DNA from: Saccharothrix tamanrassetensis
GTDB taxonomy: Bacteria > Actinomycetota > Actinomycetes > Mycobacteriales > Pseudonocardiaceae
Length of the DNA: 64,000 bases
NCBI RefSeq assembly: GCF_014203665.1
Contig: NZ_JACHJN010000008.1
Coordinates: 186,001-250,000, forward strand
Direction: 5' to 3'
Shown: positions 24,914 through 33,490 of the stretch, one piece after another
Layout: every line of letters begins with the position of its first letter
Position numbering within the stretch: position 1 is the first letter of the stretch
Made by a program: the position numbers and the translations under genes
The notes under the pieces: generated by a model
Database searches by the model: none
Told to the model about the DNA's origin: nothing
The model's input: only the letters and a program-made list of their open reading frames with translations

Positions 24914-25897
24914 GTGCGCACACCCGTCCTGCTCGGCCCGCACCGCCTGGTCGACGTAGTCAGGCCGCTGCACCCGATCGCCTCCGTCTACATCGGCAGT
25001 CCAACGGGCTCGAGCTGGCCGGCCCGCCTGGAGCGGCTGGTCGACGCGCTGCTGGCCGACGGCGCGGACGAAGCGACCGTCCTGGACTTCCTGGTGGCCG
25101 CCTCCGATGAGCCGGAGACGCCCACGGTGGTGTTCGCCGACGGCGGCCACGTGCCGGCGGCGTACGCCACGCCCGGCCGTCGCGGCCCGGACGCCGTCCG
25201 GTTCGGCGCGCCCGCCCACGTGCTGCCCCTCATGGCGTGGGCGCAGGAACGGCCGTCCTGCGTGGTGGTCGACGCGCGGCACGCCAGTGTCGAGGTAGCC
25301 ACCACGCCAGGTGGGCTGGAGACCGGCGTGCGGGAGTCCGTGTGGTGCCGGCCGCGGGCCGTGGTCGAGGTGTGCCGGGAGTCCCTCGCCCGCTTCCCGG
25401 CGCGGCTGGTCGTGGTCTACGGCGAGGAGCGGGTGGCCGAGTCGCTGCGCGCGGAGTTCGCCCCCGTCGCCACGGTGCGCCGGGTCCGGGACACGGGCCG
25501 TGACCGGCTCGCGGAGGTGGCGCGGTCCACGGCGCGGCTGTGGGCGGCGCAGAGCCTCGCCGACTTCGACGAGCGGTCCGGGAAGCCCGGTCACGCCGTG
25601 GAAGGGGTCGAGGCGACCCTCGACGCCCTGGCGCGCGGGCGGGTGCGGGAACTGCTGGTGGACATCGCGTCCCCGGACCCGGCCACCGCCTGGTTCGGCG
25701 CGACGACCCGGCACGTGCTGGACGGGAAGCGCTCCGCGCCGTGGGCGCGGCGGTCGGGGCCGGCCATCGACGTGGCCGTGCGCGCCGCTCTCCTGGGCGA
25801 CGTGCCGGTGCGCGTGCTGCGTCCCGGTGTGCCCGGCGTGCCGGCGGGCGGCATCGGCGCCCTGTGCCGGTTCCCGCTCGCGGTGGTGCGGTCGTGA
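24914..25897 (+). CDS. Rv2629-like eRF1-fold protein (possible ribosome hibernation factor)
   Basis: The 327-residue product starts VRTPVLLGPHRLVDVVRPLH with GAGGAGAAG about 6 bases before GTG 24914. Sequences such as SVYIGSPTGSSWPARLERLV, VVDARHASVEVATT and the C-terminal VRAALLGDVPVRVL match the Rv2629-like (bacterial eRF1-family) proteins. In mycobacteria Rv2629 belongs to the dormancy set, and it is related to the hibernation factor Balon. I infer a ribosome-binding stress role. The linked DUF1269 and channel genes fit that. It overlaps the coiled-coil gene by four bases (GTGA). Two CACCC-N5-GGGTG repeats lie upstream. Confidence 0.8.
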   Translation: MRTPVLLGPHRLVDVVRPLHPIASVYIGSPTGSSWPARLERLVDALLADGADEATVLDFLVAASDEPETPTVVFADGGHVPAAYATPGRRGPDAVRFGAPAHVLPLMAWAQERPSCVVVDARHASVEVATTPGGLETGVRESVWCRPRAVVEVCRESLARFPARLVVVYGEERVAESLRAEFAPVATVRRVRDTGRDRLAEVARSTARLWAAQSLADFDERSGKPGHAVEGVEATLDALARGRVRELLVDIASPDPATAWFGATTRHVLDGKRSAPWARRSGPAIDVAVRAALLGDVPVRVLRPGVPGVPAGGIGALCRFPLAVVRS

Positions 25898-26877
25898 CCG
25901 ACGAGCTGGTGCCGTTGAGGATCGCGTTCGACGTGTCCTGGCGCGGGTACCGCCGCGACCAGGTGCGCCGGTACGTGGACGAGGCGGAGGCCGACGTCCG
26001 GCTGCTGACCGCGGACCGGGACGCCGCGCTGCGCTGCGCGGGCCTGCTGGCGGCCCGGCTGGAGGCCCAGCGGCGCGAGAACCGCGTGCTGCGCGCGCGG
26101 CTGGACCGGGTCTGCCGGTCACCGCTGGACATCGGCGGCGCGGAGGAACGCGCGTGGGACGTCGTGCGGCTGGCGCAGGAGGAGGCGGGCGAAATCGCCG
26201 CGCGCGCCCGTGCGGCGGCCGAGCGGGCGTGGGTCGTCGAGCGCCGCGCCGAGGCGTCCCGCCGCCGCCGGCACGAGGCGCTGATCGCGCAACTGGAAGC
26301 GCATCGCCGGCACGCCGAGACCGAGCACCGCGCGCTGCTGGACCGGGCACGGGCCGAGGTCGCCGCGCTCAGCCGTGAGGCCGAACGCCGTCGGCGGGAG
26401 CTGGACGACCGCGCGGCCCGCACCCGGCGTCGGGTCGTGGAGGACTTCGAGCTGGCCATGTCGGTCCGGCGGGCCGAAGCGCTGCGGGCGCTGGCCCGGC
26501 AGGAGGACGCGGCCCGCGCCGAGGCCGAGCGGATCGTGCGCGAGGCGCGGCGGCGGGTCGCCGTCCTGACCGGACACCGCGACCGGGTCGCCGCCGGACT
26601 GCGCGCCGCCGCCGAGGTGCTCACCCGGGTCGACTCGGTGCTGACGCTCGCTCCGGCGCAGGTCCCGCCCGCACCTGAGCTGCCCGCACCTCATCTGTCC
26701 GTGTCCGATCTGCCGGCGCACGACCTGTCCGTGTCCGACCCGTCGGCGCGCGATCTGCCGGAGTCCGATCTGTCCGAGTCCGATCTGTCCACCCTTGATC
26801 TGCCTGCCCCTGATCTGTCCGGACCCGGCCCGTCCACCCGCCCAGCGCCCCGCGCGCCGATCGCCTCCGCCGGGTGA
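25894..26877 (+). CDS. DivIVA-like coiled-coil protein with a ten-unit repeat tail
   Basis: The 327-residue protein opens with a DivIVA/GpsB-like anchor (IAFDVSWRGYRRDQVRRYVD). A long Arg/Ala/Glu-rich coiled coil runs from about residue 40 to 245. From residue 262 the tail is ten consecutive five-residue units such as DLSVS, DLPES and DLSES, encoded by a 15-base repeat. The tail is acidic and Pro/Ser-rich and probably disordered. The N-terminus suggests a cytoskeletal or polar scaffold role. It is translationally coupled to the Rv2629-like gene. Confidence 0.75.
   Translation: MTDELVPLRIAFDVSWRGYRRDQVRRYVDEAEADVRLLTADRDAALRCAGLLAARLEAQRRENRVLRARLDRVCRSPLDIGGAEERAWDVVRLAQEEAGEIAARARAAAERAWVVERRAEASRRRRHEALIAQLEAHRRHAETEHRALLDRARAEVAALSREAERRRRELDDRAARTRRRVVEDFELAMSVRRAEALRALARQEDAARAEAERIVREARRRVAVLTGHRDRVAAGLRAAAEVLTRVDSVLTLAPAQVPPAPELPAPHLSVSDLPAHDLSVSDPSARDLPESDLSESDLSTLDLPAPDLSGPGPSTRPAPRAPIASAG
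26677..26826 (+). repeat. 15-bp tandem repeat inside the coiled-coil gene
   Basis: Ten 15-base units (150 bases) encode five-residue units of the pattern (D/E/H)-(L/P)-(S/P)-x-x. GATCTGTCCGAGTCC is representative. The units have diverged but keep the reading frame. Confidence 0.7.
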
Positions 26878-26935
26878 GGCGCCGGACCACTCGCTGCCGC
26901 TGAACTGGCAGTCCCACAAGAGAACGGATGCTGAC

Positions 26936-27427
26936 ATGGCCACTCTGACCATCTGGAAGTTCCACTCCGCGGACGGGGCCGACCAGGCCGCGCGAACCCT
27001 GGAGACGCTGGCTAAGGGCCGGCTGATCTCCGTGCACGACGCGGCCGTCGTGTCCTGGCCGGAGAACCGGAAGAAGCCGAAGCTGCGCCAGCTGCACAGC
27101 CTCGTCGGGCGCGGCGCGTTGACCGGCGCGTTCTGGGGCATGCTCGTGGGCCTGCTGTTCCTGGCGCCCATGGTCGGCGCGGCGGTCGGCGCCGCCGCGG
27201 GCGCGGCGGGCGGCGGGCTGGCCGACATCGGCATCGACGACGACCTCATCCGCGAGATCCGCGAGCGGGTCACACCCGGCACGTCGGCGCTGTTCGTGCT
27301 CACCTCCGACGCCGTGCTGGACAAGGTGAAGGAAGCGTTCGCCGGTCCCGACCAGCCCGAGCTGCTGTTCACCAACCTCTCGCCCGCGCAGGAACAGGCG
27401 CTGCGCGAGGTCTTCGCCGACGACTGA
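26936..27427 (+). CDS. DUF1269 family protein
   Basis: A 163-residue protein beginning MATLTIWKFHSADGADQAA. It contains the family block HDAAVVSWPENRKKPKLRQL, a Gly/Ala-rich hydrophobic hairpin (GAFWGMLVGLLFLAPMVGA) and a C-terminal tail FTNLSPAQEQALREVFADD. DUF1269 proteins are small membrane-associated proteins common in stress loci; the function is unknown. A shorter paralogue lies at 22414. Confidence 0.9.
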   Translation: MATLTIWKFHSADGADQAARTLETLAKGRLISVHDAAVVSWPENRKKPKLRQLHSLVGRGALTGAFWGMLVGLLFLAPMVGAAVGAAAGAAGGGLADIGIDDDLIREIRERVTPGTSALFVLTSDAVLDKVKEAFAGPDQPELLFTNLSPAQEQALREVFADD

Positions 27428-27473
27428 CGCCCGTCCCGGCGTGACCACGTCGGCTTTCCGTGGAGGTGTCCGG

Positions 27474-27695
27474 ATGGGACGTCGGCAGAAAGGCCGCCGC
27501 CTCGCCCTGTTGTGCGTCGTGATCGCATTGGTGCCGCTCGTACTGGAGCGGCGCGCGGGTCGGCTGCCCTGTAGCGCGGAGAGCGTCGTGGTGGTGGCGG
27601 CGGTGCTGCTCGCCGCCGTGCCGCGCGCGGTGGTGCGGCTGGCCGCCGCGTTCGCGGAACCGGCCGTCCCGGTGTCGGGGGAGTCATGTCCCTGA
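27474..27695 (+). CDS. Small hydrophobic protein
   Basis: A 73-residue product with two hydrophobic stretches (LALLCVVIALVPLVLE and VVVVAAVLLAAVPRAVV) and a basic N-terminus (MGRRQKGRR). GGAGG lies about 8 bases before ATG 27474. It overlaps the start of the ATPase gene at 27686. Likely a membrane peptide; no family recognised. Confidence 0.6.
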   Translation: MGRRQKGRRLALLCVVIALVPLVLERRAGRLPCSAESVVVVAAVLLAAVPRAVVRLAAAFAEPAVPVSGESCP

Positions 27696-28375
27696 CCGGT
27701 GTGCTCGCGCGGGAGCGGCTGTTCGCCGTCCTGGACCGGGTGTCGGGCCATGGCGACCGGCCCGCCCCGGTGGCGCTCGTGCACGCGCCGACCGGGGCGG
27801 GCAAGACCACCCTGGTGTCGAGCTGGGCCGCGCGGTGCGCCGACCGCGCGGCCCGCGGCGACCGGACCGCGCCGCTGGTCGTCGTCATCCCGCTCACCGA
27901 GCGGCACGGCCGGCCCGCGGCGCTGAGCGAGGCCGTCCACGACGCGGTGGTCGCCGTCGACGGGTCGCCGCTGGCGCGATTGGTGCCGCGGCCCCGGCGG
28001 ACCGCCGCGCCGGTGTCGCCGCTGTGCCTGGTGCTGGACAACGCCGACGTCCTGGCCGGACGGCCGGCTGCGCGGCTGCTGGCGACGCTGGCGCGCCACC
28101 CGTCGCTGCGGCTGGTCCTCGCCGGGCGCACGCCGCAGCCGCTGCGCCCGTGGTTGCGGGCCCGCGGCAGGTCCCACGAGATCGACGTGGCCGACCTCGC
28201 CTTCACCGAGGACGAGGCGGCGGAGTTGCTGCGGGCGCACGGCGTGGCGCTGTCCCCCGAGGACCTCGCCGTGCTGCGGCACCGGACCTCCGGGCTCGCC
28301 GCCGGGCTGCGCCTGGCCGCCACGTCGCTGACCGGTCGGGGCGCACCGGCCGCGCGACCGACCACAGTGGCGTGA
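27686..28375 (+). CDS. Stand-alone STAND-type ATPase module (truncated MalT/LuxR-like)
   Basis: The 229-residue product matches only the N-terminal NTPase part of MalT-like LuxR regulators. It shows Walker A APTGAGKTTLVSSW, Walker B-like PLCLVLDNADVL, a sensor region LRLVLAGRTPQPLR and the segment DLAFTEDEAAELL. It stops before the TPR and HTH domains. The full-length paralogue follows at 28691. It has a normal GGGGGAG site and overlaps the small membrane gene, so it looks expressed rather than decayed. It could act as a partner or decoy for the full regulator, or be a relic of duplication. Confidence 0.7.
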   Translation: MSLTGVLARERLFAVLDRVSGHGDRPAPVALVHAPTGAGKTTLVSSWAARCADRAARGDRTAPLVVVIPLTERHGRPAALSEAVHDAVVAVDGSPLARLVPRPRRTAAPVSPLCLVLDNADVLAGRPAARLLATLARHPSLRLVLAGRTPQPLRPWLRARGRSHEIDVADLAFTEDEAAELLRAHGVALSPEDLAVLRHRTSGLAAGLRLAATSLTGRGAPAARPTTVA

Positions 28376-28690
28376 TGTGCATCACAAGATTCGGTCGATG
28401 CGGCAGTCCGCTTCGGACCGCCGCGCGGTGCACTCCGCCGGCGGAGGAACCCGTTCGGACGCCGCCGTGCGGGCGATCGCGTGCGACGCGTGACCCCATT
28501 CGCCACTTCGGGGTATCGCCAGTGCCGGAACCGCGTTCGTCACCCGCTGAGGGTGAGGAGCGCCTGGTGTCGCAGCGCCGATGATCATTCGTACCACCGC
28601 CGCCCGACCAACCGGTGGCCCGCCCACGAAGCGGCCCGGCGACCCGGGCGCACCGGAGCAACCGCCGGAAGAACAGAAGGGCGAAAGAGA
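28376..28690. promoter_or_regulatory. Upstream region of the LuxR-type regulator
   Basis: These 315 bases contain no gene. They hold the exact CACCC-N5-GGGTG copy at 28541-28555, so the regulator or its network may control itself. Confidence 0.45.
28541..28555. promoter_or_regulatory. CACCC-N5-GGGTG inverted repeat, copy 4
   Basis: CACCCGCTGAGGGTG, preceded by GT and followed by AG, lies 136 bases upstream of the large LuxR regulator. Confidence 0.5.
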
Positions 28691-31309
28691 ATGTTGGAGC
28701 GGCACGATCCAGCGGAGACCGGCCCGGAGCGAGATCCCGGGCACCCGGTGCCGCCGCCGAAGCTGCGCGTCCCGCTCGCCGAGGCGCCGATGGTGCACCG
28801 GCACCGGCTCGCCGCACTGCTCGACCGGCACACCGCCGCGACCACCGCCGCGCCGCCGGTCACCGTGGTGACGGGCCCGGCCGGCGCGGGCAAGACGACC
28901 GCGCTGGCCATGTGGGCGCGACGGCACGAGACCGCGCGCGTGGCGTGGTTGACCCTCGACGCCCACGACAACACCTCCCCCTACCTGTGGTCGGCGGTGC
29001 GGGAGGCGCTGGTGGACGCGATCGGGCCGGACGAGCTGCCCGACCTCCCGCCGCCGACCGAACCGGACTTCCCCGCCCTGTTCATCGCCGCGCTGGACCA
29101 CCTGCCCTCCCCGGTGCACCTGGTCGTGGACGACGTGCAACTGCTGGACGACCGGACCGCGTTGCAGGGCTTGGAACTGCTCGTGCGGCACACGCCCGGT
29201 CCGCTGCGGCTGGTGCTGGCGGGGCAACACGTACCGCCGCTGAGGCTGTCGCGGCTGCGTCTGGAGGGCAGGCTGCGAGTGGTGGGGGAGCGGGACCTCG
29301 CGTTCACCCGCGAGGAGGCCGAGGAGCTCTTCGCCCACCACGACATGAGACTCGACGCGCGGGACGTCGACCACGTCCTGCGTCGCACCGAGGGTTGGAC
29401 GGCAGGGCTCCGGCTGGCGGCGCTGACGGGTTGCCCGAGCGCCTTCAGCGGCGCGCTGCCGGCCGTCGCCGAATACCTCACCGAGGAGGTGCTGGCCGCG
29501 CACGGCGAGCGGGTGCGGCGACTGCTCGTGGCGACCAGCGTGTGCGAGGAGGTGTCGGCGGACCTGGCCGCCGCCGTGGCCGAGGAGCCCGAGGCGGGCC
29601 GACTGCTCCAGGAGTTGCGCCGCACCCACGCCCTGGTGTCCACTGTGGACAGCGCTGAGGGCTGGTTCCGGTACCACCCGCTGCTGCGCGACCACCTGTC
29701 CGCCGAACTCGACCGCACCCGGCCCCGTGACCGCCCCCGCCTGCACCTGGCGGCGGCGACGTGGCACCGCGACCACGGCCGTCCGCTGGTCGCGCTCGGG
29801 CACGCGGTGCACGGGGAGCGGCCCGACCTGACCGCGGACCTGGTGGGCCGGCACGGCCTGGTGGAAGTGCTGTGCGGCAACGGTCCCCGACTGCACGAAC
29901 TGCTGACCGCGGCGGAGCAGCCGCTGGCCGAGCGGCCCCTCGTCGCGCTGGTGGGCGCGGTGGCCGCGCTGGACGCGGGTGACGTGACCGCTGCGGACTG
30001 GCTGCTCGGGCACGTCGGCGAGGGTGCGTTGACCTCGGATCGCAGCCGCGCGCTGCACGCCGCCGTGCGACTGCACCGCGCGCGTTTCCACGGCGACCTG
30101 GCGGGGGCGGTGCGGGCGCTGTCCGCGACCCAGGCGGGCCGCACCGGCGATGCCGCCGTCGACGTGCTGGCGCGGCGGGAACGCGGCATCGCGCACCTGT
30201 GGTCGGGCCGGCTCGACGAGGCCGAACAGGACCTGGGGCACGCGCTGGACGCCGCTGTGCGCGGCGGCTTCGACCACGCCACCCTGGAGTGCCTGGCCCA
30301 CCTGGCCGCCGTGGCCTCGGCGCGGGGCGACGCGCAGGGGGTGGTCCACCGGACCGACCGGGCGCTCGACGTGGTCGCCGCGCACGGCTGGGAAGACCGG
30401 CCGGCGTGCGCGGTCGTCTACGCCGTGCTCGCCGTCCAGGCGCACCGGTGCCTGGACGACGCCACGGCCCGCGCCATGGCCGCCCGCGCCATGGCCGCCC
30501 TGCCCGACGCGGCGGACCGGACGCTGGAGCTGACCGTGGCCGCGGTCCACGCGATCACCTCGTTCGACCGGGCGGACGACCCGCACGCGGTGGTGGCGAC
30601 GCTGTGGAAGCAGTGGCGGGGGTTCGCCGACTGCCACGTCGCCCCGCACGTGGTCGCCGAGGTCGCGCCCACGGCGCAGCGCATGGCGTTGCGGGTGGGG
30701 GAGGAGCAGTGGGCGGCGGATCTGGCCGGGTACGTCGAGTCGCTGATCGGTCCGTCCGCCGAACACGCCCTGGTCCAAGCCGTCCTGCTGGCCCATCGCG
30801 GGCGCGGGGCGCAGGTGCGCAAACTGCTGGAGCCGTTGCTGCGCGGGCGTTCCGACGCCGTGGTGCCCGGCACCATGGTGGACGCCTGGGTCCTGGAGTC
30901 GACCCTGCTGGCCCGCGAGGGCAACGCCCAGCAGGCACACGACGCCCTGCGCAAGGCCCTGGCGGCGGCCGAACCGCTGCGCGCGTTGCGCCCGTTCTAC
31001 AACGCGGGCAAACCGGTCCGTGACCTCCTGGCCCGGGGCGCCGGCCGCTTCGGCAGGCTGGACCGCTTCGCCACCGCGGTGATGACCACCGTCCCGACCG
31101 CGTCCACCGGCCAACCCGAGGGCCTGACCACCCGCGAACGCGCACTGCTGGTGGAACTGCCGTCGATGCGCACGGCCGAGGAGATCGCCGACTCGATGTT
31201 CGTGTCCGTCAACACGGTGAAGACTCACTTACGCGGCATCTACCGCAAACTCGGCGTGAGCCAACGCAGGGACGCCGTGGTCGTGGCCCGCCAACGCGGC
31301 CTCATCTGA
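28691..31309 (+). CDS. Large MalT-like LuxR-family transcriptional regulator
   Basis: The 872-residue protein has an N-terminal STAND NTPase: Walker A TGPAGAGKTTALAMWARR near residue 61, HLVVDDVQLLDD, and LRLVLAGQHVPPLRL. A long TPR-like helical middle follows, then a C-terminal LuxR HTH of about 60 residues (LTTRERALLVELPSMRTAEE then VNTVKTHLRGIYRKLGVSQR). ATP and an inducer probably switch it on in the MalT manner. Its position at the end of the stress-like locus, with a shared inverted repeat upstream of it and of other local genes, makes it the best local candidate for binding that repeat. Confidence 0.92.
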   Translation: MLERHDPAETGPERDPGHPVPPPKLRVPLAEAPMVHRHRLAALLDRHTAATTAAPPVTVVTGPAGAGKTTALAMWARRHETARVAWLTLDAHDNTSPYLWSAVREALVDAIGPDELPDLPPPTEPDFPALFIAALDHLPSPVHLVVDDVQLLDDRTALQGLELLVRHTPGPLRLVLAGQHVPPLRLSRLRLEGRLRVVGERDLAFTREEAEELFAHHDMRLDARDVDHVLRRTEGWTAGLRLAALTGCPSAFSGALPAVAEYLTEEVLAAHGERVRRLLVATSVCEEVSADLAAAVAEEPEAGRLLQELRRTHALVSTVDSAEGWFRYHPLLRDHLSAELDRTRPRDRPRLHLAAATWHRDHGRPLVALGHAVHGERPDLTADLVGRHGLVEVLCGNGPRLHELLTAAEQPLAERPLVALVGAVAALDAGDVTAADWLLGHVGEGALTSDRSRALHAAVRLHRARFHGDLAGAVRALSATQAGRTGDAAVDVLARRERGIAHLWSGRLDEAEQDLGHALDAAVRGGFDHATLECLAHLAAVASARGDAQGVVHRTDRALDVVAAHGWEDRPACAVVYAVLAVQAHRCLDDATARAMAARAMAALPDAADRTLELTVAAVHAITSFDRADDPHAVVATLWKQWRGFADCHVAPHVVAEVAPTAQRMALRVGEEQWAADLAGYVESLIGPSAEHALVQAVLLAHRGRGAQVRKLLEPLLRGRSDAVVPGTMVDAWVLESTLLAREGNAQQAHDALRKALAAAEPLRALRPFYNAGKPVRDLLARGAGRFGRLDRFATAVMTTVPTASTGQPEGLTTRERALLVELPSMRTAEEIADSMFVSVNTVKTHLRGIYRKLGVSQRRDAVVVARQRGLI

Positions 31310-31897
31310 TCGTTCACGATGTGCGTGACCGATCCCGATCGGAGGAAGCTTTGCGCGACGTGTTCGCCCCGGACCCCGGCGGGCCGCCGCCCGTGACGGC
31401 GTTCCCGGCGAGGGGTCCAGGCAGAGCACGAACCGTCGATGGCCGAGCCGACTCCCGGGTGAACGGATGCCGCCGCGGTGGTCGACTTGACCCGCCGGCC
31501 GCGTGCTCAAGACGCGACGCTCCTGTTCGTCGTCGACGACCGACCCCGAGGTCGCCCAGTTCGAGCTGTAGTGGTCACAGGTCGTGGCGGGTGTGACGAT
31601 CCGGCTGCGCGGCTCGGGGTCTTGCGAGGCGCTGCACTGACTTGCGCCCACCTCGCCAGGATCGATGGCGAGTGTCCGTGGCCAAGTTCCCTTGGTGTGA
31701 GGCTTGCGGGACCACACCCCGTGGAGCCTCCAAGGGTACATGGTTCGAACCTGGGGTGCGTGGCGCTGACCACCCGGAGCTTGAAGGGTGACGGCTACTC
31801 GAGTCGCATCGCTCGATGCTCACACCCACGTCTTGTGATCAAGGTAGGCTCAGGGTGAGCGTGCTTTCGTTGGACTCCAACGCGGTAGGGACGTGAG
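31310..31897. other. Gene-free stretch
   Basis: About 590 bases without a supported gene. GGTTCGAACC near 31743 looks like a tRNA T-arm, but no tRNA can be folded around it. Confidence 0.5.
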
Positions 31898-32260
31898 ATG
31901 CTCGATCCGGAGGCTCTGAAGCGGGAGAACGACATCGTCCTGAGTACGGTTCAGGTGTTGATGCGTCGGATTTCCTCGGATGTGACCGCTGTGGCGGTTC
32001 TGGTCGAGGCGCAGCGCGTGGAGCTGACGTTCTGGGCCGACCGCCTCACGGACGAGATCGACGAAGACGCAGACGACGCCACCTTCGAACTCGATGCCCT
32101 TCTCGACGACTACGACCACCCCTTGATCGAGTACCGTGTCCGCCTGGGCAGACCGGATCCGAAGAGGCTTGCTTCCTACGGACGGATGATCTACTGGTCG
32201 AAGTGTCAGACAGTGGCCGGGCCGACAGAGCCGCGGTCGAACCAGTGCCCCGTCGGTTGA
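31898..32260 (+). CDS. Hypothetical acidic protein
   Basis: A 120-residue protein starting MLDPEALKRENDIVLSTVQV with an acidic central part (DEIDEDADDATFELDALLDD). GTAGGGACG precedes ATG 31898. Size, acidity and isolation recall immunity proteins of polymorphic toxins, but no toxin gene is nearby and I do not recognise the family. The last 20 residues look non-conserved. Confidence 0.55.
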   Translation: MLDPEALKRENDIVLSTVQVLMRRISSDVTAVAVLVEAQRVELTFWADRLTDEIDEDADDATFELDALLDDYDHPLIEYRVRLGRPDPKRLASYGRMIYWSKCQTVAGPTEPRSNQCPVG

Positions 32261-32570
32261 GCCATCCGGCGGGGCATCGGTGCCCGTTCAGGAGTTCGCG
32301 CGGGAACCGGTGGTAGCTCACGTGCCCCTGTGGATGCCAGAAGCCGATACACAGGCTCCTACTTGCGTTGCGCCGCTGGGGTTCGTACTCGTTGATCAGG
32401 CCACCGGGGATGGGTTGGTGGCGTACCGAGTCATGGCTCGGCTATGGGACTGGGTGGCCGGGCTGTAGCGAGCTGGACCGTCGAGTTCGGATCCGGCGGT
32501 GGTTGTAGCGGTTCCAGCACTGACCTGAGGTCGTGCTCGCTGAGGACGAGCAGTCGGTCGGTGGCTCCCG
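32261..32570. other. Gap with a possible transposase remnant
   Basis: No intact gene. On the minus strand near 32374-32405 a frame reads GGLINEYEP, resembling the end of IS3/IS481-type integrases in actinomycetes. The flanking frame does not continue as a transposase. Confidence 0.3.
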
Positions 32571-32921
32571 CTATTCGGGTCCGGCGGTGCTCTGGTCGAA
32601 CAGGTGGACGGGGTTGCCGGTCGGGTCCAGGAAGGTCGCCCCCTTGCCGCCCGGCATCTCGATCTCGCCCTGCCAGTCGAGTTCCGGGTGCGCCTGCCGG
32701 AAGGCGTCCACGCTGTCGACGGCGTAGAAGCCGCCGGCCCCCCATCGCGGCCCGGTGGCCGGCGGCACGTCGAGCATCAGCTCGACCTCCGAGCCCGGGA
32801 TCTTGAACGCGGCGGTCGACTCGCCCTCCCGCCAGGACTCGTCGAACCCGAGCGTGTCGCGGTAGAAGGCGACCGACTCCTTGAGGTCCTTCACTGGCTG
32901 GTACAGGAACGTCAGTTTCAT
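32571..32921 (-). CDS. VOC/glyoxalase superfamily protein
   Basis: The 116-residue protein has the two beta-alpha-beta halves of a VOC domain: MKLTFLYQPVKDLKESVAFY with RDTLGF, and at the end GATFLDPTGNPVHLFDQS. Candidate metal ligands are less clear than in true glyoxalase I, so it may be a dioxygenase-like or drug-binding member. ATG 32921 is the natural family start. It is divergent from a TetR gene with a 53-base gap, so TetR probably controls it. Confidence 0.85.
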   Translation of the reverse strand: MKLTFLYQPVKDLKESVAFYRDTLGFDESWREGESTAAFKIPGSEVELMLDVPPATGPRWGAGGFYAVDSVDAFRQAHPELDWQGEIEMPGGKGATFLDPTGNPVHLFDQSTAGPE

Positions 32922-32974
32922 GTGGACGACCGTAAAGCGATTACGCCTGAGCGTCAACCCGTTATGATCGGTCC
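32922..32974. promoter_or_regulatory. Shared promoter/operator of VOC and TetR genes
   Basis: Only 53 bases separate the two divergent starts, so both promoters and the TetR operator must overlap here. The region is richer in A+T than its surroundings. Confidence 0.5.
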
Positions 32975-33490
32975 ATGCGCGATTGGGTTCCCGTCCCGGG
33001 CTCGGCCAAGGCCCGGCTCGTCGAGGCGGCCGTCCACCAGTTCGAACTCACCGGCTACGACGCCGTCAACGTCGTCGACCTGGCCGGCAAGGCGAGCGTC
33101 ACCACCGGTGCGCTGTACCACCACTTCGGCTCGAAGCTCGGCCTGTACCTGACCGTCCGCGAAGACATGGAGAAGCGGATCGTCGAGCGGATCGAGGGGG
33201 CCGCCGCGGCGGCCGGGGACCGAGGGCACCCCGCGGTGCGCGCCGCCCTGCTGGTGGCGTTCGACGCCGCCGTCCGGTTCACGGTGTGCCGGATCCTGGG
33301 CGAGCAGCCGCCGGTGGAGCGCGAGGACCCGGTTGCCGCCGCACTGCGCCCGTTGCTGACGAAGCACAAGGCGCCCGCCGCGGACATCATGGCCGCGGCC
33401 TGGCGAGCCGCGCTCTTGGCCGTCGCCACAGGCACTTCCTCGTCGGCGGCCCGGGCGTCCCTCGTGTACGTCCTCGATCCCGGTAGATAG
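32975..33490 (+). CDS. TetR-family transcriptional regulator
   Basis: The 171-residue protein has an N-terminal TetR HTH (ARLVEAAVHQFELTGYDAVN then TTGALYHHFGSKLGLYL) and a helical ligand-binding domain. It faces the VOC gene across 53 bases and probably represses it and itself. The ligand is unknown. Confidence 0.92.
   Translation: MRDWVPVPGSAKARLVEAAVHQFELTGYDAVNVVDLAGKASVTTGALYHHFGSKLGLYLTVREDMEKRIVERIEGAAAAAGDRGHPAVRAALLVAFDAAVRFTVCRILGEQPPVEREDPVAAALRPLLTKHKAPAADIMAAAWRAALLAVATGTSSSAARASLVYVLDPGR

Noticed and set aside
28382..31228. Very long minus-strand open frame opposite the LuxR regulator
   Set aside because: It mirrors the high-GC third-position bias of the plus-strand gene, has no recognisable domain, and the plus-strand protein is clearly real.
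31741..31757. GGTTCGAACC resembles a tRNA T-arm, suggesting a tRNA or attachment site
   Set aside because: The bases on either side do not form a T stem, acceptor stem or anticodon arm, and no integrase gene is close.
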